A stretch of DNA of 64,000 nucleotides from Cytauxzoon felis (Eukaryota > Apicomplexa > Aconoidasida > Piroplasmida > Theileriidae): the NCBI GenBank assembly GCA_020283715.1, contig JAIQCW010000040.1, positions 23,484 through 87,483 on the forward strand, written 5' to 3'. The position numbers and the translations under genes were made by a program. Positions 37,528 through 49,595 of the stretch are shown piece by piece (within the stretch, counting starts at the first letter, position 1; each line of letters opens with the position of its first letter). Under the pieces are notes generated by a model that had not been told where the DNA came from, did no database searches, and worked only from the letters and a program-made list of their open reading frames with translations.

Positions 37528-39043
37528 ATGACAAAGGACAGGGATATATTTAGTAAATTGGGTACACATTTCGCGGCGGCTTTGGAGGAGGTGGGTACAC
37601 AGTTGAAATATCACGCTAAACAGGCGACCCGTGAGATAGGCTTAGATATAGATGTGTTACCTACGGCATTATGTAGTCGTGGGACAAATCCATTAAGTGA
37701 GGTACAATGCTCATTATTTGGATTTAATACTGGTATATCGTCACAGTCTACCACTATAACTATCAGTGGCGAATACAAGTTTAAATTTGACGTTAAATTT
37801 GATCCTCAAGAACTGGGTTTAATAGTCGTTACAGTTGATGATATCAACGTAGATGAATGTAATTTCGTTTGGAAAAGACGATTGGAAAGTTATGAGACCA
37901 TTTTGAATCATGTAAATTCTACAGAATATAAATTAACAGCTGATGATGTTGGCTCCACTGTTGTAGTTTCATGCCACTCTTTGACATCTAATGATGTAGC
38001 TACAGGCGAAATTGGACCTATAGATGTAGATTTAAGGTCTAAACGTCTCATACAAGACGCTCTCATCAATAATGCTACACAATATCAACTCTATTTTATA
38101 GAGGGAAATAGAGATGAGGGAGAATTAGGGGAAGAAGTTAGGAATGTAGGCTGCGAATTAAAGGAGAAATATGTCACTACTGCCTCTCCTATGAAATCTG
38201 GGACGACATCTATATCCACCTCACCTTCCACTATTTCACACTCGATGGGAGGACATCTTCGACGTTGCACAATTTATATATTAATGGATGAGGTCAAATT
38301 ACAGTTAGAGGATGGATTAAGTACTGTATTCAAGTGTAGATATACAAGTAATTACCCGCGAGTGCGTTTGGATGTGAAAGATGATTTGGTATTTTATTTG
38401 AAGATTTCTGGTGATAAAGAATTAGCATTACGTGTTTATAGCCGTCAACAGAGAGATTTAATAGTCTTGATAATACGAGTATTCCATAGTCGGACGTTGA
38501 TAACGAATTCATTAGAGACAAATTCGTTGGAAATTTCAACCAATGGCGCTCTCAATAACAATGTTGTAAACTTCAAAAACTTTAGTTTAATCTCAATGGT
38601 ACAGAAATTGAATACAGATTTATCATTTTTGATGGATGAAAATGTAAAATTGAAGAAGGAATTATTACACTATAAGCAAGAAAAAACATTTTTAGAGGCT
38701 GAGATTAAAAATACAATTCAAGTTTTCCAACAACAGTTGAGCTTTTTAGATGACCCAAAGGTCAAAAAAAGTAAAAGTATAGATGTTAAAAGCGTCAATG
38801 ATGAAATGTATCTCGAACTCATTAACCGAAATGCCATTTTAACAGAAAAGCTAGATAAATTTGAAAATGATAACAAGGCACTAAAAGACACCAATGATAC
38901 ACTTTGTGGTGAAAAAAAATCGTCTACACAAACAATCGCAATGTCTAGCGCGCGATTTGGACAAACTTAAAAACGACCTTGCACAATTGGAAAAGAATAA
39001 TCAAGATCTCAAGAATAAAATCAGAAGACTAACAGCCGCTTAA
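37528..39043 (+). CDS. Coiled-coil protein of unknown function with beta-rich N-terminus
   Basis: Exons 37528-38908 and 38949-39043 join in phase over a 40-nt intron (GTGAAA...TCTAG). About 490 residues. The first 330 look globular and beta-rich (TTITISGEYKFKFDVKFDP, LTADDVGSTVVVSCHSL, VRLDVKDDLVFYLKISGDKEL), reminiscent of tandem Ig-like or membrane-binding beta domains; the last 130 form a coiled coil (MVQKLNTDLSFLMDENVKLK, KNDLAQLEKNNQDLKNKIR). I do not recognise the family. TTG upstream extends the frame but ATG at 37528 (MTKDRDIFSKLG) is the first start codon. Confidence 0.75.
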
Positions 39044-39124
39044 ATTTACATTTTTAATTTTATTTATAATTTTACTATAAAAAAAATTTCAATTTCATGT
39101 TTATCACTCTTTTAATTTAAACCA

Positions 39125-39340
39125 CTTGATCCACCCAAGGTTAGAACTACCCGAGGTCCAATCCAACTCTCCTCGTCTTGCAGACAGCTCTTTTAATTAC
39201 TTCCCCCTCCAGCTCCCATAGATCGCTTCCAGGTTCCACTTGAGGTCCAATCACTAACTTCAGCCACGATCTCTGGGAGTGGCTTTACTCTTTAGAGATA
39301 GGTAATTGGAAGAAGCCTCCACGGCGAGTGGAACAGAGAG
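39125..39340. repeat. Intergenic repeat island (39.2 kb)
   Basis: GTCTTGCAGAC hairpin, reverse CTCCCATAGATCGCTTCCAGG module, CTCTTTAGAG stem and GCCTCCACGGCGAGTGGAA; ends 90 bp before the FHA-protein ATG, so it lies in that gene's 5' region. Confidence 0.85.
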
Positions 39341-39428
39341 ATCAGACTTAACAGTGACCTTTCCATGTTATAATTTGTTGTATAGGATCATCAATTTGAA
39401 GGTAAAGTTCAATACTTTCCATTGGAGA

Positions 39429-40370
39429 ATGTCATCCTTGGATAATGCATCTTCGTCAGATGACGATCAATCATGGCGATTATTGCAGGATGTACTTCCG
39501 TCGTCAGTAACACGTCAAGGACAGGATTTAAAGGGTATTGTATCGTATAATGAGCCGAATTGGCGTTATAATAAAGAACATTCATCACTAGGCTTTAGAA
39601 ATGACATAATATTAGAGGTTATATCAAATGGAACTATAATTGATCGTATGAATTTAAATAATAAGAGTTTTTATATATTTGGCTCACAGGATGATTGTGA
39701 TATCGTATATAAAAATCCTCAAGTATCTCGTAGGCATTTTGTATTACAATTCAATAGATATCACAACTTGTTGTTATATGATCTTAATTCCAAGTATAAG
39801 ACTACTATTAACAACGTTATAATCGCATCAGAGAAGTATTATCTACTCAGTGTCGGCGACCAAATTAGGATTGGTAAACGCGGCTTTTCATCTCGAACTT
39901 ATGTAATTACATCATCAAGCTCCAAAATTAACGACATATTAGCAGATATTAGAGAAGTAGAAGGGGAAAAAGTAATGAAGAATGAGCTTAAGGATGATTT
40001 TTATTCGGTAGATGATAGAATGAACCCAAACTCACTCTCTACTACCTGTGTAGATGAATGGGATGACTATTTCGATAATTACCAAGTAAAGCGGAAGAAA
40101 GTTGAAAAGGCAGATGATATTTCCAGTATAATAAGAAAGTTATACAAATTGCAAAAGGATGAATTAAATGTGTTGAATGGATGGTATGAAATTCTTAGGA
40201 GACACGGCAGCACCGAAAACGACATCACGTCAGGTGCTATAGACATGATGGTAGAAAATGCCAAGCGAAATGAGTTTAAGCACGATCATACAAAATATCA
40301 AAAGTCTCTTGACGACGTTCGTAAAGATTTGGATCATTATTTCAAAATATTAAACGTACTGGAGTATTAG
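39429..40370 (+). CDS. Kanadaptin-like FHA-domain protein
   Basis: Single exon, 313 residues, starting MSSLDNASSSDDDQSW. After an acidic/Ser-rich leader comes YNEPNWRYN, equivalent to the YxEPxW entry of kanadaptin (SLC4A1AP), then an FHA domain: YIFGSQDDCDIVYKNPQVSRRHFVLQF, YDLNSKYKTTINN and VGDQIRIGKR, with the phosphothreonine-binding Ser-Arg and the Asn-containing loops. The C-terminus is a charged helical region (SSIIRKLYKLQKDELNVLNGWY). Kanadaptin-type proteins are nuclear and linked to pre-mRNA processing. Residues around 172-184 (ADIREVEGEKVMK) look like a decayed copy of the repeat peptide [11 protein letters not shown]. Confidence 0.75.
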   Translation: MSSLDNASSSDDDQSWRLLQDVLPSSVTRQGQDLKGIVSYNEPNWRYNKEHSSLGFRNDIILEVISNGTIIDRMNLNNKSFYIFGSQDDCDIVYKNPQVSRRHFVLQFNRYHNLLLYDLNSKYKTTINNVIIASEKYYLLSVGDQIRIGKRGFSSRTYVITSSSSKINDILADIREVEGEKVMKNELKDDFYSVDDRMNPNSLSTTCVDEWDDYFDNYQVKRKKVEKADDISSIIRKLYKLQKDELNVLNGWYEILRRHGSTENDITSGAIDMMVENAKRNEFKHDHTKYQKSLDDVRKDLDHYFKILNVLEY

Positions 40371-40520
40371 TATATGGATCTGGAAATAGTCTGTACTTCG
40401 TCTCGTCTGATACACATTGAGGAATTTCTTAGATATAAATTTAATTAACTAAATAATCATAAAATTTAAAGTAAATTTGCCTAATTAACAAATTTATGTT
40501 CTATTTATAGTGTGTGGTAA

Positions 40521-41933
<1,413 letters not shown>

Positions 41934-42403
41934 ATTATAAATTAGGTAATGATTAAATTAAGACTGTGGTAAATTCAGTTTGATTTAATATTTTAAAAAA
42001 TTGAAATTATTAATCTATACATGAAATTTCACTTGCTACTTCCATGTCTATTCTACTGTCGTTCCACTCGAGGTCCAATCCACTTTCCATTGTCCCGCCG
42101 TTGCCACTGCCGTTCCACCTGAGGTTACAACCACTGTTCCACTAGGCGTGGAGCCTCTTCCAATTACCTATCCCTAAAGGGTGAAGCCACTCCCGGAGAT
42201 CGTGGCGACAATAGGGATGTAACCTCAAGTGGAGAACCCGAAGCTGATCTCAGGGAAGCGAAGGGACAACTAAATGGAAGAGGCCTCCACGGCGAGTGGG
42301 GAAGACAGTGATTGGACCTCAAGTGGAGAAGACAATAAGAGTTGAGGTTGATTAGATTTGATTAGTGTGTTTTGAGAGGATAATTGATTCTTTTATTACC
42401 ATT
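41934..42403. other. Intergenic region between convergent beta-tubulin and CNOT9
   Basis: About 470 bp between two 3' ends; 42055-42340 is a repeat island, the rest AT-rich. Confidence 0.7.
42055..42340. repeat. Intergenic repeat island (42.2 kb)
   Basis: A near-complete simple copy: left end TTCCACTCGAGGTCCAATC, CCACTAGGCGTGG, CCCTAAAGGG stem, CCACTCCCGGAGATCGTGG, forward AGCTGATCTCAGGGAAGCG, CCACGGCGAGTGG and right end GATTGGACCTCAAGTGGA. The two 19-bp ends are inverted repeats. Confidence 0.9.
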
Positions 42404-43552
42404 TTAAACTACTACATCATCTAGTGGTTCAGTGTTGCAGATGAGTTGTAGTAACCATTTCTTGAGTGTTGGTTCTTCTTTAAGACATGGATAGAAAGAT
42501 GGATCTCTGTGAGAATATTGATGAATTGTGTGATTAAGACATACATTTTCCTTAAAGGTTCGGGTAAACATTTCCTTAATGCATCTCGTGCACGAGGATT
42601 ATCTGTTAATCGTAGATAACATCTGACTACATGTTTTAATATCCTACGTGATGGTGATTCTAATAAACCCATGACCATATTATTCAATGATGCAGTTACT
42701 GCATAAAACCTTTCAGCTGTAGCACATATATATGCTAAACCACGATCATCTAACATTATTTTTTGTACAATAAAAATAGAAACCTATTATTTTTTAAAGA
42801 TAAATATAATGAAAATACTTACAGTCTTTGATATATCAGAACCAGTCTCCATAATACGTAAACATAATGGAATGATTTCTGTCTCCAACAAAAAGATTAT
42901 TACCTTTTCATCATCACTCTAAATCGAATTATTAGAAATTAAAATAAATTTATACCTTTACTAGACTACCGATAACACCTAAACAAGTTAATTTTAAATA
43001 CTCCAATCTACGACTTTTTGATGACGTATTTAAAAATGGATACAAATACAATGGCATATGTGCTGAAATAGAATTTAGATTTTAGATTTAAAAATAATAA
43101 TACCATTTAGAAAATGATGCCTTGTCTGTGGATGTGATGCGATACATTGTAATAATGATAATGAATTTGAAGCTTTAGTAGAATCAGACATTGATACAGT
43201 CATAGGATATAAATAATGACTAATTAAAGGTTATAAATGTAAATAAAGTATCATAAACTTACTATACAGATACAATTTCATATAATAAAGTCGTCACTGT
43301 ACCAAATGAATGCCATAACAACAATGCCAAATCAGGATAATTTTCACGCTGTTTTGCCAATTCACTTAATGCATACTCCCTTTTTTCAGCAACTGATAAA
43401 TCTAATATAAGCTGATGTAATAAATGAGGTGGTATTTTCTCATTAGTAGAAGATATAGGTAATGATGTAGGCCTTGAACTACCAAGTTGTGGATTTCCAC
43501 CTCCTAGTCCAATATGATCATTATTATCTTGCATATAATTAAAACTAGACAT
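42404..43552 (-). CDS. CNOT9: CCR4-NOT subunit 9 (Rcd1/Caf40)
   Basis: Five or six exons. Exon 1 (43552 down to about 43262) has a Gly/Ser-rich start, then [26 protein letters not shown] and [19 protein letters not shown]; later exons give [27 protein letters not shown] and [33 protein letters not shown] 38-nt intron (GTATGT...TCACAG) then leads to [21 protein letters not shown] and the stop at 42404. This armadillo-repeat protein is the CNOT9 module of the deadenylase complex, which here has a partner in mRNA turnover, PAN2, at 53.8 kb. Only the length of the first 30 residues is lineage-specific. Confidence 0.95.
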
Positions 43553-44054
43553 TTTAATTAAATATTAAATCTACATTGTACGAGTTTAAGAGAATTTATT
43601 CTTAAATAGTTCCCTGCACTTTAAGACACCACATGATAAAATAATATCAAATATATTACCTTCTCTTTAAATCTACCAATAAAATTTGAATTCAAATCAA
43701 ATAAAATGTATCATATTATAATAGTTAGTTAAAATTTTCAATATTAAACCCTATTTCTACGTTCATTTCGTGGATTTATAAGTTTGCCATGAGTCTCCCT
43801 TCTCATCTCTAATAGATTTATCACTATTTATATAATCAAAATGGAAATTCTTCATTTAAAATCTATTTATTCCCATTCCTTGGTCTTATTTCATTTTCAT
43901 ACAAATACGACACATTTCATCCGGCTCCTATTCCTTCACCATGTCTTTACACATAACTATCAAGTTCTATACATATGAATCTCTGAATTCGACTCATACT
44001 TCTCTCAGTATGGAACTTTCCTTCAATGGAATATGAAGCTACAAGAGATTAAAA
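43553..44054. other. Intergenic region, nothing recognised
   Basis: About 500 bp of AT-rich DNA between CNOT9's start and the kinase's 3' end, with no repeat island, RNA gene or convincing ORF. Confidence 0.5.
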
Positions 44055-45956
44055 CTAGGTATATTGTGATATAGCATCGGTGACAAAGTTACGTAGATGC
44101 TGAGCTACATATTTTACAGAGGATCTTTTATTTGGATCCACTACAACTAGATGATCGAATACAAATCTTGAAACCAAATGGCATATAGATTGTTTACCGT
44201 CATCATCTAATTTTAAAACTCTTTTAGCATGTTGAACCCAAATCTCAGGCGGTGTACCCCAATATTCGTCCTTATTCCACCATAAATGATCATTGGGATC
44301 AATCTTAGTATAAATCTCATCCTCAGGTAAGTCATCAAAGGGAGTACCCTTGAATTCTAAAGCCCCCGGTCCGTAAGGTGCTTTTATATAATCTACAACT
44401 CTCCTACCGACCAGTACTTCTACTATTGATAATCCCGCTCCCCATGCATCAGATGACTGAGATATCGAAACCATTTGAGCTCTTGCATGATTACGATGCT
44501 TCTTTGTGTAATATTCCAGCAATTTTTGCTCCGGAGACTCGTACCACGGTGTACCACCAGTAAATTCCTTCGTATGCTCCATTGAGGCGGCTCCTAAATC
44601 TATAATCTTAACGTCAACCTTTTTTACTCCCTCATGATAATATACATCCAATACAATATTATCCGGCTTGATATCATTGTGACGTATTCCCACACTCCCA
44701 TACTGAGCTACCCTATTTAAGGCCGTTATACACCAATCCAACTTGTTGAACTCATATATGGGTGTTATTTTTGACGAAAAATTATTCATATTCTCCGACC
44801 TTATTATGTAGAAGAAATCTGGACCTATAGAAATAGTGTGAAGTTACTCGATAGTCATTGCCCATCAGTAGGCTCCACCCGAGGTTACAATCCTACTCTC
44901 ATTTCCACTACCCCTTATTTCCCATTGCATGGAGCTCTTCTAATTACTTATCCCTTCGCTTCCCTGAGATCAGCTGCGGGTATTCCACTTGAGGTTACAT
45001 CCCTATTGTCGCCACGATCTCCGGGAGTGGCTTCACCCTTTAGGGATAGGTAATTGGAAGAGCTGACGGCAGGACCTCGAGTGGGACGCCTAGTGGAATG
45101 ACGAGGTGGATTGGACTTCAGGTGGAGTAATTCTTGATGTTTAAAACTTGTAGTGGGACGTACCTGTTAATTTCCTGGTGACGAGTGTGGAATGTCCGGG
45201 ATTTTGTTTATCAAGATAGTATCCGAGTACTTCGACACTGGGCCAGTCATCGTTATAGATGAGTGATTGTTTGCTATTTTTACAAGATAATTTTTGATAC
45301 ATGTAGAGATGGCATTCGATTTCTCGTTTGATGCTTCTTCCATCTCTAATATTGCAGTCATCGACGAATTTGATGGCAGCTCTGAGTACGATATTGGAGA
45401 AAATTTTAGGTAGCCAATAGACATTATATACTTTACGTCTGGATGAGTTTTGTGATATTAATTGTGTATTAGAGTCATTCCAGAGGTGTATATCAACATG
45501 TGGAGATTTGAGTCCATCAGCGAGTGGTGTATGAAGTCTGATAGGCCCAACTTTATCATAAAATTGGCGATAATTGGCAAAATTAACATGAATATATGAA
45601 TTAATATCGTGTAAAGGTTGTAATGATCCTAATCGTACAATACCAAGACGAGCAGTAGAGGCAGAGCAATCACCTCTATTATGTATAGGATCAGCACGTG
45701 TAGTGGGTGGAACTATAGCATCTTTTCTTGAATCATCACTACCATTATGATCATATTGATGCTTATTATCGAATGGTGGTATATCAGTTTCTTCAGATAT
45801 ATTTCTACATCCTATATATAAATTATCATCACTATATCCACCTTTATATCTTGATGTTCCATTATTACGGCTAGATTTTTTACAGAATTTTACCACGTCA
45901 ATGTCATTTGTTACTAATTTAACCGTTCTATAATCACCCTTTACACCTTCTATCAT
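44055..45956 (-). CDS. Atypical protein kinase
   Basis: Exons 45956-45164 and 44824-44055, about 520 residues. The N-terminal exon is unique sequence, with RAAIKFVDDC as a likely beta-3 strand (AxK-type lysine), REIECHLYMYQKL as the C-helix and SVEVLGYYL before the hinge. The second exon has the catalytic loop VGIRHNDIKPDNIVLD, the Mg-binding DLG in KIIDLGAAS, the activation-segment end GGTPWYESPEQ (APE replaced by SPE), and SDAWGAGLSIVEVLVGR. All key catalytic residues are present, so it is probably active. I cannot place it in a standard kinase group; it has apicomplexan-type insertions. The intron between the exons is 339 bp and holds a repeat island. Confidence 0.85.
44870..45125. repeat. 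Repeat island in the kinase intron (rightmost island)
   Basis: CCATTGCATGG stem, reverse AGATCAGCTGCGGG module, CCCTTTAGGG stem, GGACTTCAGGTGGA right end. No island is found from here to the window end. Confidence 0.85.
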
Positions 45957-46704
45957 TACAGAATAATTACTACATTAAATTTATCACTAGTATATATTTA
46001 TTTAATCCTATGATAAAAAAAATAAAACTACATAATGTATTATTAAAATTGTTTAACTTCATTAAAGGTAGCGCTAAATATTAACCGAATTGATGTTTAT
46101 CACTTCATTTATTATTATTATATACTGACATTAAAAACTTAAAAAAATCCACCACCATGTACAAATTTATTATTTTTCCACTTATTCATATTACATTTTA
46201 TCTCTAATGTCACACATGTACAACTTCCTCTGTGCACCCTTCAGTTATCTACTACCTCCGCCCATAACCAAATTATATAAACTATAGTTATTTTTTATTC
46301 TCCTTATTATACTCTATGTTTATAACTTTTTAATTTATAGTTTTGACGTTTATGTATATATACATCACCAACGTAGTCAATCCTAATCCAATATCCGTCA
46401 AATTTTACAAAATCAAAACAATGTTTTTATTTAATTTATTTATTACATAACACTTCTCACAAAAATACAAAATATTATTTAATATTTCCAACATTTATTC
46501 ATTACAACAACCTCACTTTCCCAAAAGCCAAGTCATACAACCATTCATCACTTGTACAGAGATAACTTACACATCAACTATATTATATTCAAACATAAAT
46601 TTACTAATCATTTCCCTCTAATATAAATTGTCTAACTTCCTCCCCATATGGGTCACATTTTTTTAGATTTTCCCACTCCCCTATATTATCTACACAAGTA
46701 AGTT
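45957..46704. other. Intergenic region upstream of U6
   Basis: About 750 bp of AT-rich sequence between the kinase start and U6. No ORF or repeat island; it must contain the kinase promoter and the U6 promoter. ACTTCCTCCCCAT (46636-46648) shares TTCCnCCC with the U2/U4 upstream motif and lies at a similar distance from the RNA, but the match is weak. Confidence 0.5.
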
Positions 46705-46728
46705 GGCCTCTTCGGAGTGCCATCAGAA

Positions 46729-46759
<31 letters not shown>

Positions 46760-46812
46760 GGCCCCTGCGCAAGGATGACACGCTCAAATCGAGAAGTGTA
46801 AAAACCATTTTT
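46705..46812 (+). ncRNA. U6 spliceosomal snRNA
   Basis: 5' stem-loop GGCCTC-TTCG-GAGTGCC, then AATTGGAACGATACAGAGAAG (with the invariant ACAGAGA box), GATTAGCATGGCCCCTGCGC (AGC triad and internal stem-loop), AAGGATGACACGC and a short 3' stem, ending in a run of nine T that would stop RNA polymerase III. Length about 108 nt. This is one of the most conserved RNAs and the identification is unambiguous. Confidence 0.99.
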
Positions 46813-46816
46813 TTTT
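46808..46816 (+). terminator. Pol III terminator of U6
   Basis: Run of nine T directly after the U6 3' stem. Confidence 0.8.
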
Positions 46817-46946
46817 ATTATACACCATTTTTTTTTATTATACATAATGTTTTATACATTATAGAGTTAATTTAAATTATTGTGGTGAATGACATGTCAT
46901 ATTCATACTCTGGTGTAATACAATATCAGTCCAAATCACATTTATA

Positions 46947-47617
46947 ATGGATGATATATTAGATCAGACACTAAAAGAACTAGGATATCATGTAAATAGT
47001 TTATATACGAGTACAGGGGAACAATTGGACGACATATTTCGCCTACAACATCTATTGTCATAGTATGTACTTTAGTGATTGATTGTCTATTAAATTACAG
47101 TTCAAAATTTATAAATGACCTTCGTGGTATAAGCATTAATATAAATAATTTTTTTGTGTCGTTCATACCATTGCTTGATTCATACGTGATCGGTCCCTGC
47201 AGCAAACTTTCTAAAAATTCAATAGAACATTTGACGTCACATAATAATAAGCTCGAAGGTAATAAAAAATATCAAATATTTCATTATTTACTTGTTTTAT
47301 ATAATAGTTGCTGATATATTGAACATATCTAAATCCGAAGAGGTTATAAACCATCTGGTTCAGCTTAAAGCCAATTACAAACATCAACTAAATAATATAA
47401 ATTTAACACACATTATTGAATCACATAATGATCTTTTGCAAGAGTTAGCTAATTCTACGTCCTCGTTTGGTATGGAATTTTGTACTTGACTCATTTATTA
47501 ATAGATAAGCCTCAAAAATATCCTGAAGTAAATAGATTCATGTCTTTGAGTATTAATAGTCGTAATAAATGCAATAAAGGTTTGATTAATAATAAAAGTT
47601 ATAATATTATTATCTAA
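46947..47617 (+). CDS. Unrecognised small protein
   Basis: Four exons, 46947-47062, 47101-47258, 47308-47469 and 47505-47617, all joining in phase through 35-49-nt introns; about 182 residues. It begins MDDILDQTLKELGYHVNSLY, mostly helical with a proposed coiled coil (EEVINHLVQLKANYKHQLNNI) and a basic Asn-rich tail. The helical pattern is like small kinetochore or tethering-complex subunits, but nothing allows assignment. It starts 130 bp after U6. Confidence 0.65.
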
Positions 47618-47673
47618 GAACTCGAGGACTATATAAAACTTTTATAAAATCTCATATATAAATTTGTCTCAAA

Positions 47674-48812
47674 ATGTCAATGGATCAATTGAATAATCTG
47701 TTAAGGTGGTCAATAAGTAACACAAATCAATCAGATTCAAATGGTAAGCATTTATATACATATTAAATTCAATATTTTCTAGACGTAAAGAAACCATTAT
47801 CGCAGGCAGATATGAATTTCATAAAAGGTGCATTGAATAGTGTACATGAGCACGAGTTGGAAATTACAAATGCAGTATCTGTTATTAATAATCATAAGGT
47901 AAACGATAAAGCAAAAACATTAGAGTCATTTCAAATTTTGGAAGATCACTTTGATGACCACCCAAGTAACTCATCAAATCTTGTTAGATGTGGGTTATTA
48001 CAGTCATTTATTGACATTTTAAGTACAAAAGATATGGACATTTTAAATGCTACATTATCCGTATGTGTATCCCTCAATTGATTCCAATACGTAGATAATT
48101 TCAACGGCGGTATCTAACAACGAATCGATAGCTGAAGAAGTTGGAAAAAGCAACATGATAACATCATTACTATCTTTGAAGGATGTAGTTTCAAACACTG
48201 ATCTTGAGCCTAAACTACTAAGTGCATTATCATCATCCGTACGTAACAGCACTTCTGGTGAATCAAAGTTTGTGATTGAGGGAGGTCTAGAATATTTATG
48301 CAAATGCATACTAGGTGGCAATATCAAAACTAGAGAAAGAGCATTGCTATTATTAAACCATTTTCTAGCTCTAAACAAGATTTCTGCAACAACTGTTTAC
48401 TCTATCAAGCCATTCAATCTCTTAAAGTCGTTAATACCCTTGGATCCGAAGACATACGGTAAGAATGGTGTCAGATTAGCACTAATATATAGGAATACAA
48501 TACTGCGAAATTTGCACGACACTTTTTAAACTAGTCGCTACTAAATATAAGTAAGTATGAATGTGCTGCCAGACTAATGGATTATGGTATTAATTTCAGT
48601 GTCTACATCCTAACGGTGTAGTTTTGGAATTAGCTTCATTTATATCTACATCGCATCAACCTTCATCTATACCTCCTTACAGGTCTAGCTTGAAAAAGGG
48701 TGAATTGAGTTTATTAAAGGAAATGCTAAAAGAAGAGATCAAATCGATTTCAAGTCATGAAAACGATTCTTACGATGAGATTGTTACAACATTGAAAGAT
48801 TTAATCCACTGA
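47674..48812 (+). CDS. FES1: Hsp70 nucleotide-exchange factor Fes1/HspBP1
   Basis: Starts MSMDQLNNLLRWSISNTNQSD, the Fes1 entry (LLxWSIxNS). Exons 47674-47743, 47783-48060, 48095-48458, 48493-48550 and 48600-48812. The armadillo core has IISTAVSNNESIAEEVGKS (TAVxNN motif), FVIEGGLEYLCKCILGG, RALLLLNHF and the last exon CLHPNGVVLEL. Introns are 34-49 nt with GTAAGC, GTATGT, GTAAGA and GTAAGT donors. Fes1 helps release substrates from cytosolic Hsp70. By my reading the last junction is out of phase by one base, so either the exon-4 boundary is different or there is a base error. Confidence 0.88.
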
Positions 48813-48834
48813 ATGCAATTCCTATAATAAACTA

Positions 48835-48963
48835 TTAAATATCTATTTGTAATTGTTGAATAATCCACCAGTTTAGACGAGATTGAATAATCCTATCACG
48901 GAGTGAATCATGAAATGATTCGAAATTACGTGTATATATTAAATACGACCGAGCCGAACTCAT
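48835..48963 (-). CDS. Possible very small protein
   Basis: From ATG 48963 it encodes MSSARSYLIYTRNFESFHDSL and then RDRIIQSRLNWWIIQQLQIDI, 42 residues, amphipathic and Trp-rich. A frame also extends upstream to 49029. It has no recognised family and may be random; an opposite ORF of 30 codons overlaps it. Listed because the composition is more protein-like than flanking AT-rich DNA. Confidence 0.25.
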   Translation of the reverse strand: MSSARSYLIYTRNFESFHDSLRDRIIQSRLNWWIIQQLQIDI

Positions 48964-49028
48964 GGCGAACGTGAATTCGCCTTTAGACGTCGTAAACTTT
49001 TTTAAAAAGTTATATATACACATGGGCA

Positions 49029-49320
49029 CATTGTTATGTTCTTATGAACAATAACATTAACACATTAGGTCTGTTAAATGCTTGTAATACCTGATATTAA
49101 AATAAAATTATCCACATCAGCTAGATGTGTGTGCCCAAAATTCCATTTTAATTTATCATGTAACATTTCTTTCACTTGGAAAGCAACAATTAACAGACCT
49201 AAGTGGGTTTAGGGTTTCCCAGGAAGAGCCATATAGCTTCTAAACCTGTTCTGATTGTGTAGAAGTCTGCGTTAGTGTCGGGTCATTATTAATGTAGGGA
49301 ATATATACGCTACTTCTATG
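49029..49320. ncRNA. Candidate structured non-coding RNA
   Basis: Contains a hairpin TTGTTATGTTC/GAACAATAACA (49031-49056), a perfect 11-bp inverted pair AGGTCTGTTAA (49067-49077) / TTAACAGACCT (49190-49200), GGGTTTAGGGTTT (49205-49217) and a third stem AGAAGT..GCGT / ACGC.ACTTCT (49261-49317). Three separate long stems in 290 bp of intergenic DNA are unlikely by chance. Strand and identity are unknown. Confidence 0.4.
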
Positions 49321-49595
49321 CCTCAACATTCTTTGATCGCATTTTTGTAATACTTTATACTAATATTCCTTAAATACTTGACCTTGTATTTTTAAATTCC
49401 GTTTCATTGAATATTTTTGTAATATAATTTAAAATTAATACTTATGTTGAGACATTCAGGATTCTTTATATTTAATTTGATCACTAATTTCAGTTTGGAC
49501 TTCGTTTATAAAATGGGTTAGCCTAATAAGGTTCTTCTATGTATGGATCCCACTTTAGACGATAATTCAACATATATTAAGTTTTATTTATATGA

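Larger units (their letters stand above)
48813..49595. other. Intergenic region with structured segment
   Basis: 783 bp. 48835-49029 has a short minus-strand ORF (listed separately); 49020-49320 is rich in long inverted repeats; 49320-49595 is AT-rich, probably the ATM1 promoter. Confidence 0.5.

Noticed and set aside
38890..39043. Frameshift in an A8 run near the end of the coiled-coil gene
   Set aside because: A 40-nt intron (GTGAAA...TCTAG) restores the frame and coiled coil, so no frameshift is needed.
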